A stretch of 64,000 nt of DNA from Trochalopteron elliotii (lineage: Eukaryota; Chordata; Aves; Passeriformes; Leiothrichidae), in the NCBI GenBank assembly GCA_024734555.1, contig JANPWX010000008.1:7555933-7619932 (forward strand), written 5' to 3'. Shown piece after piece: positions 49,018 to 61,815 of this stretch. The notes beneath the pieces are model-generated. The model was not told the origin of the DNA, did no database searches, and saw only the letters and a list, made by a program, of their open reading frames with translations. A program made the position numbers and the translations under genes. Numbering within the stretch: position 1 is the first letter of the stretch; every line of letters starts with the position of its first letter.

Positions 49018-50309
49018 CTTTCCCTTTATGCTGGTAACTACTGCTGGCCGGTAAGCAGCTCAGAAACCAGCACAAGTTAAGCCATAAAAGGAAAGAGTTC
49101 TAAGTATTTCCCAATGCATGTGGCTGCACAAAAATCCTCACCTTGCCAGAGGCACCTGACAAAACTCAACAGAGAGACCACTTGGGCTGGACAAATGAAT
49201 ATTTTGTAATGCAACACACTTAACCGTAAAACTGCCAATAAGGAACACAATCCTGCAGCTGGGTTAATCCTCTCCTGTATCTTTTTCTCCCTTTCTCTGT
49301 GCCCAGTATTCAGCAGACCCTGTCTACAACTTTGATGTCAATGAGGAAAATCAGCCTGTTTGCTCCAAGTGCTCTGTGCCCAGGCCCAGGAATACAATAT
49401 AGAGCAGCTTACAAACTACCTGGCAGTCACTCAGCGCATGCACATCTTCATGTGATTCTGCTGCACAGGAAGCATTTTAACACCATCCCATAAAAATACA
49501 AATGGAGGATTTAAAATTCTCTACTGAATATTTGCTTTGTTCGTTTTTCAGTATTGCCTGCTATCAAACTTGTAACAGTTTTGATTTGGTTTATACAGTT
49601 TCTTGCATGATAGGGCTCTGTTACCTTATGAGGATCAATGTCTATACGTTCTATTCATGTAAATGGCAATTAATGTCTTGAAGAGTTTGTACTCATCTTT
49701 GCAGTGCATTTGGGCTACACAAACATTTTTACAAATTCTGGCAGCTGGCAAAATACTGGTAAATAATGAATAATATAACTTAGTTAATAACAGAAAACCA
49801 AACACATTGATTTTATTACAAATCAGCTGTTGGTACTTGCAGAGAGCAGTATCTTTCTCCATATTGCTAATTACTTCAAAACATCAAAAGCTTTGAGCAC
49901 TCTAAATTTCATAGCTTAATTACTCAAATGGAGAGAGATTTGCATTTCAGGTAGACAGACCCATTGGAATTAGACTGCTATTATCACTTTATTTTGACAC
50001 TTAATTACAAATAAGTAGTTTAGGTCAGATGACTGCATCCAAGATCTGCTGACACAGCAGAAGGGCTGTAAAAGAAGGGAAAAGTCAGCTTAAAGTCATC
50101 TTTAAGAGCTCCCACATCTCGGCATAATTTAAAGTTTTAGATATGCCTGCAATAGCCTTCAGGAAACAATTATTCTAAGCAAGGACTTTGGCATTTCAGC
50201 AGCACTTAAGCCACTCCATCTTCTTATTATTTACTTCTATAATCTGAATTAGGGCTTTTTACTCAGTTTCTCTGGCAACCCAAAACTTCTGATAGCAAGG
50301 TGGCTATGA
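49018..50309. other. Non-coding stretch
   Basis: No gene or repeat was recognised between the two LTR-like elements. Confidence 0.55.
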
Positions 50310-50594
50310 GGACAGCATCTCTGAGAAACTGCCAGAAGCTTCCACGTGTCTGGCAGAGCCAGTGCTAGCTGATTCCGAGATGGATCTGCTGCTGCCCAAG
50401 GCCAAGAAGGTGGATGGAAGCAGAACTGACAGAAGATGTTTTTAAGATTTGGGTTTACTTCTCATTATCCTACTCTGATTTGATTGACAAAAGATCCAGT
50501 TAATTTTCCCCAAGTCAAGTTTGTTTTGCCCGTGCTGGTAACTGGTAAGTGATCTCTCTCTGTCCTTAGCTCAAGCCAAGGTCAACCCACCACA
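50310..50594 (+). mobile_element. Avian ERV LTR fragment with internal deletion
   Basis: This belongs to the same family as the piece at 42.2 kb. An early LTR part is visible around GGCAGAGCCAGTGCTAGCTG (50350-50369) and CTGCCCAAGGCCAAG. The text then jumps to the late part: AGATTTGGGTTTACTTCTC, CCTACTCTGATTTGATTG, TTTTCCCCAAGTCAAGTT, TTTTGCCCGTG and GTGATCTCTCTCTGTCC, ending in CAACCCACCACA at 50594 with the expected CA. The middle part, the one kept at 42.2 kb, is missing. The 5' border is approximate. The family's polyadenylation region is present but its AATAAA is mutated. No internal viral genes are present. Confidence 0.85.
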
Positions 50595-50864
50595 GGCTTG
50601 TCCCACTGCCAGAATGCCCTGTCCAGTGCAGGCATGTACAAGATGTGTTAAGAAAGAAGAAGGTATGGAGCAAGAAATGTTTTTTTTTTTTCTGGGGCAG
50701 TTATATCAGGTAACCACAGTACAACAGTGTTAAAGCATATATCCCACCTTAGGTTTTTTGGTTTTGATATGGGGAGTTGGTATAATGTCCTATGCAGCCA
50801 AACTGCGTTTAAAAATTGAGCCCACCCATTGTGTTTAGAGGCTCTGCCTTTAAAGAAATAGCTA

Positions 50865-51105
50865 CAATTTCATTTGCATGCTGAAAATTTACAGCCACAT
50901 CCACAGCATGCAAAGTTGCTTCATCTCTCTCTTTAGATGGCAATAACTAGAGCCAGTGGTTAAGCAATGGAAGTTCATTCAAAAGTAACATCTGTTTGTA
51001 CTTCAGATTTCAAATCATATTGTTGCATTTGCTTTTCATCAACACTTCAGCTAAGACGAGCAGTGGCATTTTGCATAATATTCAAGAATTTGCTTATGCA
51101 AAACA
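50865..51105. promoter_or_regulatory. Enhancer-like block with octamer-like words
   Basis: Within 240 bp there are five POU/octamer-like words: CATTTGCATGC at 50871, GCATGCAAAG at 50907, TTGCATTTGC at 51023, TTTTGCATAATATT near 51069 and CTTATGCAAAAC near 51093. The spacing is irregular. Clustering of such words is typical of POU- and homeodomain-responsive enhancers, but it can arise by chance in AT-rich DNA. Confidence 0.25.
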
Positions 51106-51229
51106 CAGAATAATTACTTGTAAGACTTTGAAAAAAAAATCATAAGAGCTCACATTTTCTACATTCTCATCTAGATGTAAAATGTGTAAATCTAATATTC
51201 TTCCATTCCTTGTCTCTGTCTGAGCTTTT

Positions 51230-51410
51230 GTTAGATGACATGTGCTGCTTTGCACATGAAAAGCATTCTTTTTGCAAAACTAGCCTTCCCTAGTTCTTTT
51301 GGTTTGTGCTGCTCTGTGGTACACGGGTTTCATTGACTTTTACATGGCGCCATTGATCAAATGATCTGTGCTCATGTGATAATTAGATCCTACAGACTGC
51401 TGACTAAAAG
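51230..51410. promoter_or_regulatory. Enhancer-like non-coding block
   Basis: Complex, non-repetitive sequence with CATTGATCAAATGATC (near 51350), in which TTGATCAA is palindromic and TGATC is repeated, and with GATAATTAGATCC about 25 bp later. It looks like dense homeodomain/TALE-type sites. Conservation is untested. Confidence 0.22.
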
Positions 51411-52976
51411 GCAACTTTTGAGAGTGCTACTGGAAAACTTACTCACAAGTCCGTATGGTCCAAACAACATAGACTGATATAATGGCAGAGAGTTTAAAGG
51501 AGCTGTGAAAATTATATCAGCTGGGGGTCAGGATAGCAATTTCTCATATTCACCAAAATACTGATATTAGAGCAGTGGAGATGCTAAAGTGCAGTGCAGC
51601 TGAAGGTGGTTCAGAGGAAATTTATACCTGTAACCTGCCGTGGTGACCTGCATGATCCCCCATGCATCTTTGTTCATGTGCTTTGAAGTCCTTCTTAAGG
51701 AAAATGCTAACACAAGGAAGGACAAATCTATAAAGGGAGAAGATAAATTTTAAGTTATAACAATTTTTTAAAGTTCTTCAGGCTTCAACCAAGATTTCCG
51801 AAGGTGACCAGTGAATTTATGTTTCTCATCAGCAACACAGCAAAAGGCCCTGATCTTCAGAAAAGTGCTGAACCACCTAGAATATTTAATATACAACTGA
51901 ACAGCCTTGGAAAGCTGGGCCGCTCTTTGCACAAAGGTGAAAAATTTAAAAAATCAATTTCATTTGAGCTATGCACTCTTCATTTCTAGTTGAGATGTTT
52001 TGTTTGTTTGTTGATGAAACAATGACAGGCTGCAGAGAAGGCAGCTGGTGTGGAGCTTTCTTTGTTCACAGCTGCCTGTAGGACTATGGCATGGTGCAGA
52101 CTGGGACTATTTGTTTTTTCCTATCCTTAGTAGTCCCTGTAGAAAGCTGCAATGCACCTCTGGCTGAGTGGTGGAGGAGGGTGGGGACAGGAGCACGTCA
52201 TGATGTGGTCATGTCGCTGTCCAGAGCTGAGGATGTCAAAACCAGGGAAACAAGAGCTAGCAGACACCTTACACCCTGAGGAGCCTCTTCCTGCCCGTGC
52301 AGGACTCTCCTAGCCTCAGGTCAAGGCTGTACATCCCACATCTCCCTGACAGCCAGGTGACATCTGTCCTGGGCCACTTATGTCACCAGTTCCCAGTGAC
52401 AGAGACACAACATGAGCAGAGCTAGTGCCAGGACCTGGTAGCAGCTCTCTCTAATGTGGCTGTGCCATCGTGACACAGTTTTCTTTTTCTTCTCACTTGA
52501 GTGAGAAAAAGATAATTAAAAAAAAAAATCTAAAACAATAATAAAGAAGACATTTTAAAAAGTAAAAAGAGGAGAATTACACCCACTACAGCTGGTCAGC
52601 AATGACTAAAAGGGAATTAAAAGAAATGGGTCCTGGTCACTGCCCAATATAAAAGATTTGCATGGTAATTGCTCTTGAGTTTTGTGAAGTTGGAGGCTTA
52701 ATTCAGGGAAAAAAATGCATTTTGAGTGGACTGAAGGTGATATTTCACATCTTTGGAGTGTGAGACATGTCTGATGCCAAACTGCAGTCGCAAGTGGCTG
52801 ACAGTGCTGAGGATGTTTGAGCATTGACTGCTGGACTTGCATCTGGTTTTCCCAGAGCTGAACAAAAAGACATTTCCAGGAATGACCTTGTGCTTCAGGC
52901 TTCTGTTTGTGACTGAAACAAAATGATAAATTAGTTTTCTTCTGCTTAGTTCACTGTAGACTATTACCCCCTCTTG
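51411..52976. other. Non-coding stretch
   Basis: No gene was recognised. An A-rich run lies near 52508-52560. A GC-richer patch at about 52140-52450 has no coding signature. Confidence 0.55.
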
Positions 52977-53165
52977 AATTGACAGGACAAGGGGCAGTGG
53001 GCACAAACTGAAGCACAGGATGTTTAAATGTTTCCAGGGATGAAGCCTCCTTTCAGAGTTCTCTCCGAACAGCAGGAAACTCTCACTTTCAGAATGACCT
53101 GGCACAGGTTGCTCAGGGAGGCTGTGGAAACTGCACTTTTGGAGTTATTCGAAGTCTGCAGAGAA
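52977..53165 (+). mobile_element. CR1 3'-UTR fragment, sense, with small insertion
   Basis: Sense-strand CR1 words occur in order: GACAGGACAAGGGGCAGTGG, CACAAACTGAAGCACAGGATG, GAACAGCAGGAAACTCTCAC, TGGCACAGGTTGC and AGGGAGGCTGTGGAAACTGC, then GGAGTTATTCGAAG. Between CACAGGATGTT and GAACAGCAGG about 40 bases do not belong to the element (about 53025-53065), so it carries a later insertion. It ends before the terminal octamers. Confidence 0.85.
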
Positions 53166-56100
53166 AAGGCTCTGTTAAAAGTGTATATTTTGCTCTGCTG
53201 AGCAGACTCATGCTTAGTGTAATCTACAAAGTGCAAATATTCTCTGATTTTTTTCTTATATTGAGGTATGGCTACCAGCTATTAGAGGTTTTTTAATTTT
53301 CTTGACAAGACAGCATCATCAAAAACTGCCTAATGAGAACTTGAGAACTGTGGAAAACATCTCTTCCCTCAGAGAATTATGCAAGATTCATTAAATTGTC
53401 CTTTCATTTTGAAAATTTTGGATCAAACCCTGCTCTGCTCACAACAACTTGGGGCAAGAACTGGCTAGATAAACTGCTGTACCTCTTTTTCTCATTCTAT
53501 ATGAAAGAAAAAAGGAAGTATATTTAGTAAAAAAATAACTAAAAGTCAAAATTGCATTCATACTCACTGCAATTAAAAACAAAACCCAAAGCATTCTTAT
53601 GTTGCTGAGTGATGACCTTTTAGGGGAGCAGACAAAACCCAGAGTCTCTGAGTATAAAAATTTTTCTAATAAGTTGCTTATCATGTCCCCTTCTGCTCTG
53701 CCTGTCCCACATTGCTTTTTCAGAGGAAGAGCTCAGCACAGAAACTGATGCTTAATTAGGTTTAATTTTTGCTTTGTTCTTTCAGTTCACCTTTAAAAGC
53801 TGAGAGCCATGGCTTTTCATCAGGTAAGCCAGAAGGTGCTGGAAGCAGCACTCTGTGCAGTCTGTCACAGGTCCTTTCCTGCAGTCAGTGACTGCACAGC
53901 TCTCTCCACTCCTGCTCCAATCCTTGAGGGGATTCCTCAAGGACGGGCGGTCTATTTTTCTCTTTTCAGTGTCCATATCCATCCTAATTAGTTTGAACCA
54001 GGCTATAAGGATTAACAAGATCCCCTCAGTAAGAGGCTTTGCAGAAAGGGTGACCTCCCACCCTCCCAGGTTGTGTGTGTGTGAGCTCACTTGCAGATAT
54101 TTGGAGCGCTGTATGTGGTAGACAGATCTGCATTCAGAAATGGCACAGGAGACTACTAGAGTATTTTCCCTTTAAGCTCTAGAAACCAGACACTGAATTA
54201 TTCTCTTACACAATTTTATGCCAGTATAAATGCCACCAAAGTTGACAAAAAAAATTTCGATATCTACAAGCCTCACAGGAGATAACAGGTCCCTGAATGT
54301 ACCCTCTCTGGACTTCAAGGTTCTAATTCTCAAATTATCTGGCCTCCTCATTTCCTTATCTAGGTTACCATATTTCACATGGTGCTATTAATCATATAAA
54401 CACTATTGATATTTTTCTGCTGTAATCATTGACTTCAGCCTATCTTGTGGAACTTTGGACTGCTTTTATAAAGAGTCTATGTTGCTATGACAAAAACTAG
54501 ATTTGTTTTAATAGGATAACAAAATACGAATGCAGAGAATTTGGAAGCTGTAGGTCTGCAAATATTTCCAGTGACAATGCTTTTGGAAAATTGATAAAAC
54601 CTCAAGTGAAGCAGTGTTGTTGGAACCTGACAAGGATTAAATGTGAAGACAAAAAAGGCACAAAGTGGGTTTGTTAAACAGAATACAGGCACAGTTCACA
54701 AAAAAGGTGAGGTTAGAGAGGACATGAAAATCAGGGCCCTGAACTGAGTTCAGACTTTCGTATTCCCACCGTGATTTCTCCTTAGTGCCAAGATCAGTGG
54801 GATTTTGCCTTGGTTGTTTTAGAAGTTTCCCGTAACAAAACTGCTGAGTTCTCACTATGCAGCTGAGATCCTGACTATTCTGCAGAACAAATCTCCTCAG
54901 GACAGATTTTGCTTTCCTTTACCAGTCAGGATAACTCCAGGCTTCAGCAAAATGAACGTGGATTGACACCAGTGCTAATCAGAGCACAGTGTCCTACCTG
55001 AAGGGAACAGCCTTCATGAAAAGTTCTTATATTTGTAGCAATTTCTATTTTGAATTGCTATTCTGTTTTACCAAATATTAAAAGAAACAAAAAATATCTT
55101 ATTCCTTTTATTGTTCTTATTTCTTTTATTGTTACTCCTAATTCTGCCACCATAATCAAACAAGTCCTCCTTATGCTCTTTAGTAAAGGTACTTATGTTA
55201 CAGGTATATGTTTCCTGCCTACTTTTCATTAAATAATTTTCAAGTCGAAGCCTCCTGAAGACAGAAAATCTCTCTCCAACAAAATGCATAAAAATTCAAT
55301 TACTACAAAATACCACATATATCATGCAAGTTCCCACTGCATTTCCCAGTGCTCTTTCATCACCCCCACCACAGTGGGTTCTAACCACATTTGTCTCTAA
55401 CACCAGACATAATTGCATGTTAGTTTATCTGTATTTTAGCTGTCCTCTCCTGAATCTAATCTTTTAATTTCAGTTCTGTGATGAGAAGTTCTTAACTGCA
55501 CGCATTTGTGATTGCATTCTTACCAAGACTACCAGAAAGTTGTTACTCAGAAAGAAGCAAGAGTTATTTATTTCAGTCACTCATTCTTATCCTTAGCAGG
55601 TCAGGCTAAGCTGCACTAGGGACATTTACTTCTGTAAAAGGCTTAGCTAAATGGGGAAACTCATATACCATATTATATCAGTATCGCAGATATTAGTCCC
55701 CAGTACACTAAGGATGGCAGAGCTAGCAAATGTTATTTCTTTATAAGACAACTCATTCTTTTTTTATATGTATCCTTGTGTTATTTTTGCAATAGAGCTG
55801 TGGAGTCTTTTAACCCTTTCACTCACTATACCTCCCACTAAATACACCACAGTGCTGTCACCCAGTAGCATTTCTTCTAAACTAACAAACCTGAAAGAAT
55901 GAAAAACACAGACTACTTAGTTTTTAAATTTTAATTATCTTAAACCAGTCTAAACCAGCCAGTCACCCCTGGTCACTTCTAAAAGGTTACACCAATATGA
56001 TGCTGTAGTCCATACTTGAAACCTCTCTCCTGGTTGCTGCCACACAATCATGGCAGCTTAAGACTGATCAGGCTGGTTTTGTCCTATTTTACACAGACAG

Positions 56101-57436
56101 CGTTAAGAAACACCCCTTTTTCCTCATTTAGAAATAACATCCATTTCAGAAGAATACAGAAAAGAAAAAAAAAGCCTTCTTGAAATTATGCTTAAGTCAC
56201 AGAACATCATAGGAACCATGTCTGAAGGGTTAAAGGGATGTTATTAAGGAATATATGCTCTTGTTTTCTTCTTATCCAGACAATATTAAAACACAAAAAT
56301 AAAGGGTCGCTATACACTAGACAACAAAAGCAATAACCACAGCAAATGGTCATTTCTTTGTAAATCCCTCCCAAACTGCCCCATAGCTGTTTCTGCCAGC
56401 CTGGAGGTAGCCAGCAAAAACCCCACTGAGGGCCCTTGCATAAGTGCAGGACAGCAGAAGAATTCTGCTACTTAAAAACAGAGTTACATCCTAGCAGCCT
56501 CTTACATACTGTAAGAAACTTTTACATGTCATAGCTTAGGTGTTGCAACAAAATGCAGGAGGTTTGCAGCCACCTCTGTCGTATACGATACCTCTACTTG
56601 TTATCTTTGAGACAAGATAACAATGAAACACTGTAGGAAGGTCTTCAGAATTCTGGTGAAAATGGGTCAGGCTGGCCCTAAGGATGAAACTTGAAACTTA
56701 GGTTTTCTCCATGTGAGAGTTAATAACCCTGGATTTCACTTTCAGAAAAAAAAATCATAACTCAATCTTTCATTCTGATTGCTTGATTTTATATTTTATT
56801 TTAAATATGTGGTTAGAATTTGTAGTTTAATTGTAAGCTGCTGTATTGCATATATACTTACTTGTGCTGCAATGTAATAAAGCTGTGGTGTGACACAGCT
56901 GATTGGATTTGAATACACCATAAATTTAAAATTTTTGCATGCACTGTGACAGTCAAGGTGTCTGAATTATGCAGAAGAAATAACAGAAATCATAAATTGC
57001 ATTTTAAATGCCATGATATTCTTAACCATAGAAAGTGTCTGATCCATAAATGAATAAAACTCCATAATTTAAACATGAATTCCAAGTGACTTTATTTCTT
57101 AAAAATCTAGTACTGATTTCAGTGAATTCAAATGTCTAATGGCTTTAATGTCTATGATTAAAGATCTCCTTGGGTATTTCCAAACGTAAAAAAGGTAAAC
57201 ACAAGCTCTGCCAAGGCTGCAAACCAGACAAAGTCCCCACACTTATTTTCTGCTGTATGCCATGTACAGATAATTTTTTCCATCAATATGAAAAAGATTT
57301 CAAATACGTATCCAACAATTTTGAGATACATACATTTTGCAATGCAAACTGTATTCCTTCCTATATCAGACTTGATGCTAAATTAATATTAGAGAACAAA
57401 AGCCAACAAAAAAACTGAACCAACCCCCTTCCCCCC
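53166..57436. other. Non-coding AT-rich stretch
   Basis: No gene or interspersed repeat was recognised in more than 4 kb. A start-like ATG in good context runs after five codons into CAGGTAAGC at 53821-53829, but no further exon supports it. Confidence 0.5.
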
Positions 57437-57500
57437 AAAAAAACAAACCTACAAAAAAAAAAAAACAAAAACAAAACAAAACAAAAAAAAACCACAACAC
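57421..57500. repeat. (AAAAC)n and A-rich low-complexity run
   Basis: A short C-rich start is followed by A runs and AAAAC units to about 57500. Confidence 0.93.
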
Positions 57501-58419
57501 CGCACCACAAGGGAGGTTAGTAGCCCTGATTTTTTTAGTACAATTTTCTGTGTTAAAAGATTTCTTGAGGCACTGCTGGACACATAATACTTCTTAACCA
57601 CCACAAATCTAATTACAAAATAAAGTTGATTTCAATCCATGGACCATCAAAGGGGAAAGACAAGACAACATCTCAGTAAATGACAACCCTCTCCAAATAA
57701 TGTAAAATTCAGCAAACATTCGTATTCCTGAAGCTATGGAGTTTTTCAAAGTAATCCTGACTTTTCAAATTCCTGGACAACTATATTAAAACCTAAGAAA
57801 ACATGTATACCTCCTCTAATACCAGGTTTTGCTGCAAGTTCAAGGGTCTTCATAACCCATTTTGACTTTGTGCTCTTGAAACTTAATTTTTCTCCATGTG
57901 AGACACCCCTAGATCTGACTCTGAAGACCTAGGAAAATCCCAAAGCTCCAGTTTCTGCAGTGCCTATGCCTATCAGTGCTGATCATAAGTATATTCTTGA
58001 TCTGAGTTTGAGACCAGGTCCCTTACGAGTGAGAAATCACATGGGGGGATCTTTTTTCTCACAGTTCAATGAAATAAATGAAATATCAAATTTAGAAACT
58101 ATTATGTATTCCCCATCTGAAAGCCTTCCTCTTCCTTCACCTAAAAACTGCTCATTAACCAAAATAACATTCTAAACTCTGGTGAGAGAGACTCTCATCC
58201 CAGGAGAAGTCTTCTTTCTGTAACATGTCCAGAAATCAACCTTAATAATACCAGGCATTTTCAGCTGAGTGACACATTCAGTTGAAAGAATTAAGACTAG
58301 CAGCCAACCATAGTTCAAATTTTTCATGCAGGCTTGTAAGATGCAGTGAAAAGTGAAGCCACAAGAAGCAGCATCTATTCTTCTTTAATTAGGTGAAAAC
58401 AAAAGACATAAAACAGCCT
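57501..58419. other. Non-coding stretch
   Basis: No gene or repeat was recognised. Confidence 0.55.
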
Positions 58420-58700
58420 ACTGCATTTCCAGACCTTTGGGGCTTTGATTGGAAGGCCACCCACTCCTGCTCTAATTGCTCAAAAAGGAGCTTCCTCCTT
58501 ATTCATTTGCATCTCTTTCTTGTCCCATTTTTTTCAGAGAGATGATTTAGCACCAGTGTCCACTGAATAAAAAAAAGCCTGATTAATGTGCAGCAGCTGA
58601 CATTGCAGCATATACATTCATGTTAGTGATGGAAGAGCCTCATGTAATTGGATCAGAAATTGGATAAAATAATGAAAAATTTAACACAGCCTTTTTCTTT
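58420..58700. promoter_or_regulatory. Enhancer-like non-coding block
   Basis: Non-repetitive sequence containing a perfect octamer ATTTGCAT (near 58505), TCTAATTGCTC, GATTAATGTG, an E-box CAGCTG next to it and CATGTAATTGG, all within 280 bp. The mixture of POU, homeodomain and E-box words is typical of neural-type vertebrate enhancers. Function and conservation are unproven. Confidence 0.25.
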
Positions 58701-60999
58701 GTACATTACAGTGGGATGGCTGTAAGGTCAGGAAATGGGAAACAACTAAGGGAGTTTAAAATGCTTTTCTGGTAAAAATTTGTTTAACGCATGCCCATGA
58801 TTAAAACGAATGTGGTGTCTCACTGCGACACAGAGGTACAAGAGAGGGAATAATAAATTGGTGGTATTGACAAGGTGTCATTTGTTATCTGCTTTAAAAT
58901 GTCAGGTCATGTCATTGCACTGAAATATTTTCCCTCTTGATGTAGGTCTTACAAAGCAAGTTCAATGTTTGGCACTTTTCGATTTCAATAAAAGAAAACA
59001 TCTTTTAACCTGGAAAGCATAGTAACCATCAGGAAAATAAAGTCAATTCAAGGCTCTTATTTGAACACTTTTTCACAAGCATCTTGAAAAATCCTACTCT
59101 AAGTGGCTTGGTTCATCATGGAGCCCTATTCCTACTTACAGAGACTTGGATGGCTTTCTGCAGATTTTTCTCCTCTTAAACAAAATATAAGTATGTTTCT
59201 GTAATTTCAGGACCCAAAAGTGAAAAAGAGAGAGAAATTTTAATTTCATTAGAACTCGAGTCTTGTGATAAATAGATCAACTTTTTGATCACAGAAACTA
59301 TCAAGGTAATGTTTCCCAGGCTGACATTAAATACGTGCTGGAAATACAGATGGGGAATTTAAATAATTATGACATTATATTCATGACAAAAGCCATGAAA
59401 TAAACCAGACATCTTATAGAAGAAGAGAACATTTATTATGTTTGTATTTTTTGCATTAATGGAGAATAAACCCTATTTCCCATAAATCTATCAAAAACAT
59501 GGAAAATGAAAAAGTGGGGGAATGGACTGATAGTGATAGAACACAATGCAGCTTCAAATTAAGTCAAAAATTTAACTCACAGGATGCATTTGCTCTGGTG
59601 AAGGGTTACGGAAAAAACATGAAGCTTTCTTCTACAAAGTGTTCACAAGCACAATTCCTAATGAACCTGACCATTAGTTCTTGAACCTTTTCTCCAAGAA
59701 GTATTTTATGTTATCATTTGGGAAACATGCCTAAAATAAAAACAATGTGACAATGATGAGAAGCAGCAGCAAGTTAAAACCTAAATAAGTTAATGTTTTC
59801 CTGGGTAGGTGTAGACCAAAGCACCCTGGATCCTGACTTGCCTATTCCTTGAGACACAAAAAGACAGAGTAGAGGAGGTAAAGGAGAGAATGCAGCAGGT
59901 GCACTTAGGGACAGATTTTGGGAAATAGATGACTGTTTCGCTGAGAGTGTTGGAACCTCAGGGCAGTACTAACTGAGAAAGCATCTAGAAAGTCCTGTTG
60001 CATTTGATTTTAAGTGCAAGTATGCTTTTGCAATGTTTTTCATACCTCCATTTGTTTGCAGCCCCCTCAGATTCAGAGCAGCATTTTTGTACACAGCTCT
60101 GAGCCTGACTTCATGGACTCGGCAGCAAGTTTACACTGGTAAAGAGTGTGGAAAAGGGACAGACTATGAAGACTCTGGCTTAGCAGGATAGGTACAGAAA
60201 AAAGTGAAAAAACAAAGGTGACAAGGTTTTTCTAGCTCATTCTCTAACCAATTTTCACCGAATCCTGCTTCTCTAAGCTGTTTTTGGGGGTTTTTAGCTC
60301 CTTCCCCATGATATATTCAGCTCATCAGTGCTCAGGTGAATCCTAAAACCAATTTCTTCCAAATGATGTTAATTAACATTTCTGGCGCACTTTATCTTCA
60401 CCAGTTATATCCAGAGGAAAATTTGGAAATACAAGTAGTGCCATAGAAATTAAGATCCTAGCATTGTGCCTAGGCTTTATTCTGCTTCCTCTGTACATCA
60501 GTAGCAGCACAGAATAGCTCCAGTGTTATTAAATCAGCAGCTGCTCTTTTTTTCCTATCATCCTAATGAAGAACAGAGCCTGGTCCACTAAGCCTCTCTT
60601 TCTCCAGTTCAATCTTATCTCAGCACAAGTACTATTCAAATAATCTCTCCTTACCGCAATTCCTCTGGATATGTCCCCCAGAATTTCAGGAAGTGAACAC
60701 AGTGGTGGAAGAGGTGAGGAGGAACATGATGAAATTGCACACAAAAAAAAATCTATACTAAGTGTGTACTAAAAAATAATATAAAGCAATTTGGCCCTGC
60801 TTCTTGGGCCCTAATTGCTTTCTGTGTTAATGTCTATTTTGTACAACATAATACTAAGGTCTAATTTCTGCTCAGCACCTCACACAATACACAGCAAGTT
60901 CCTCTGGCATTTTTCACATTTCTGCACTCCAGCTAGGAAGTTTGACATCACCTTGAGCTGAAAGCCTTGCAGACACTAGAGAAAGCAAGCACCTTCAGT
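58701..60999. other. Non-coding stretch
   Basis: No gene or interspersed repeat was recognised. Open frames are short. Confidence 0.55.
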
Positions 61000-61190
61000 T
61001 ATGAGGCAATGTTTCACTCCAGCTATTATGGCACAATTGTTTAGACTAGTGGAGTAATAAATGGCCCAATTGTCCACAGGGGACCAGGGATTGTCAGGCA
61101 GGGAGGATTATTGCTCTTGTCTGTGGTTTATTAGCTAGCATTTTGATTCAATGCCTGATGCAGATTTATAATTAAAATTTAATTTGTGTG
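61000..61190. promoter_or_regulatory. Enhancer-like non-coding block with ATTGT words
   Basis: GCACAATTGTTTAG, CCCAATTGTCCAC, GGATTGTCAGG and GGATTATTGCTCTTG lie within 120 bp. ACAATTGT is a palindromic pair of SOX-type half-sites. TTATTAGCTAGC and ATAATTAAAATTTAATT follow. A candidate regulatory element only. Confidence 0.22.
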
Positions 61191-61719
61191 TGAGCTTGTA
61201 ATAGAGAGACAGACAGGGAAAATACTCATGCATTGTACAGGTGATAGGGAGAGACATTTTCTCTGCCTACAGTCTGGGTCCAACGGTCCAATGGCCCTGG
61301 TCAGGAAGTTTCTAGGGGGTAGCATAGCAGAGAAACTCGAAAGTAAAAAACACCCTGATCTCTATGGTTAAGAGCCTGTTACAGTGCGTGAAAAATCATT
61401 GAAAATATGTGCATGGTTACATAGAACTAGCTACTAGGAAACATTAAACATACAGGTGCTTGAGAAATCACACTTCTCCAGAGCTGAAGTACCTGCCTTA
61501 ATGATCTCAGAGAAATGCCTTCATTCCCTTTAGCATACTGGTAATCCATTCCTAAATGTATTAATATACTCTTTGAACAATTGTCCTCCTGGAGGAAAAG
61601 GAGTTGCTTCTATCCCTCAGTTAATATTGTAATAATCTAGAAATTAAAGGTACATAATTTTTGGCTTGATTTTTTTTTTTCCTTTTTTTTATGCAACATC
61701 CTAATAAATAAGACCTCTG
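61191..61719. other. Non-coding stretch
   Basis: No gene was recognised. A T-rich low-complexity run lies at about 61670-61690. Confidence 0.55.
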
Positions 61720-61815
61720 TCATTTAAGTGGTGGGATGCTCATCACATTAAGTTTTACCACCAGATATATTTCAACAGTCTTATCCCACGTATTTGGAGT
61801 AAATGTAAGTCTTAC

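Noticed and set aside
53809..53829. Five-codon start exon ending in CAGGTAAGC
   Set aside because: Good start and donor words, but no CpG island, no second exon and a coding part too short to judge.
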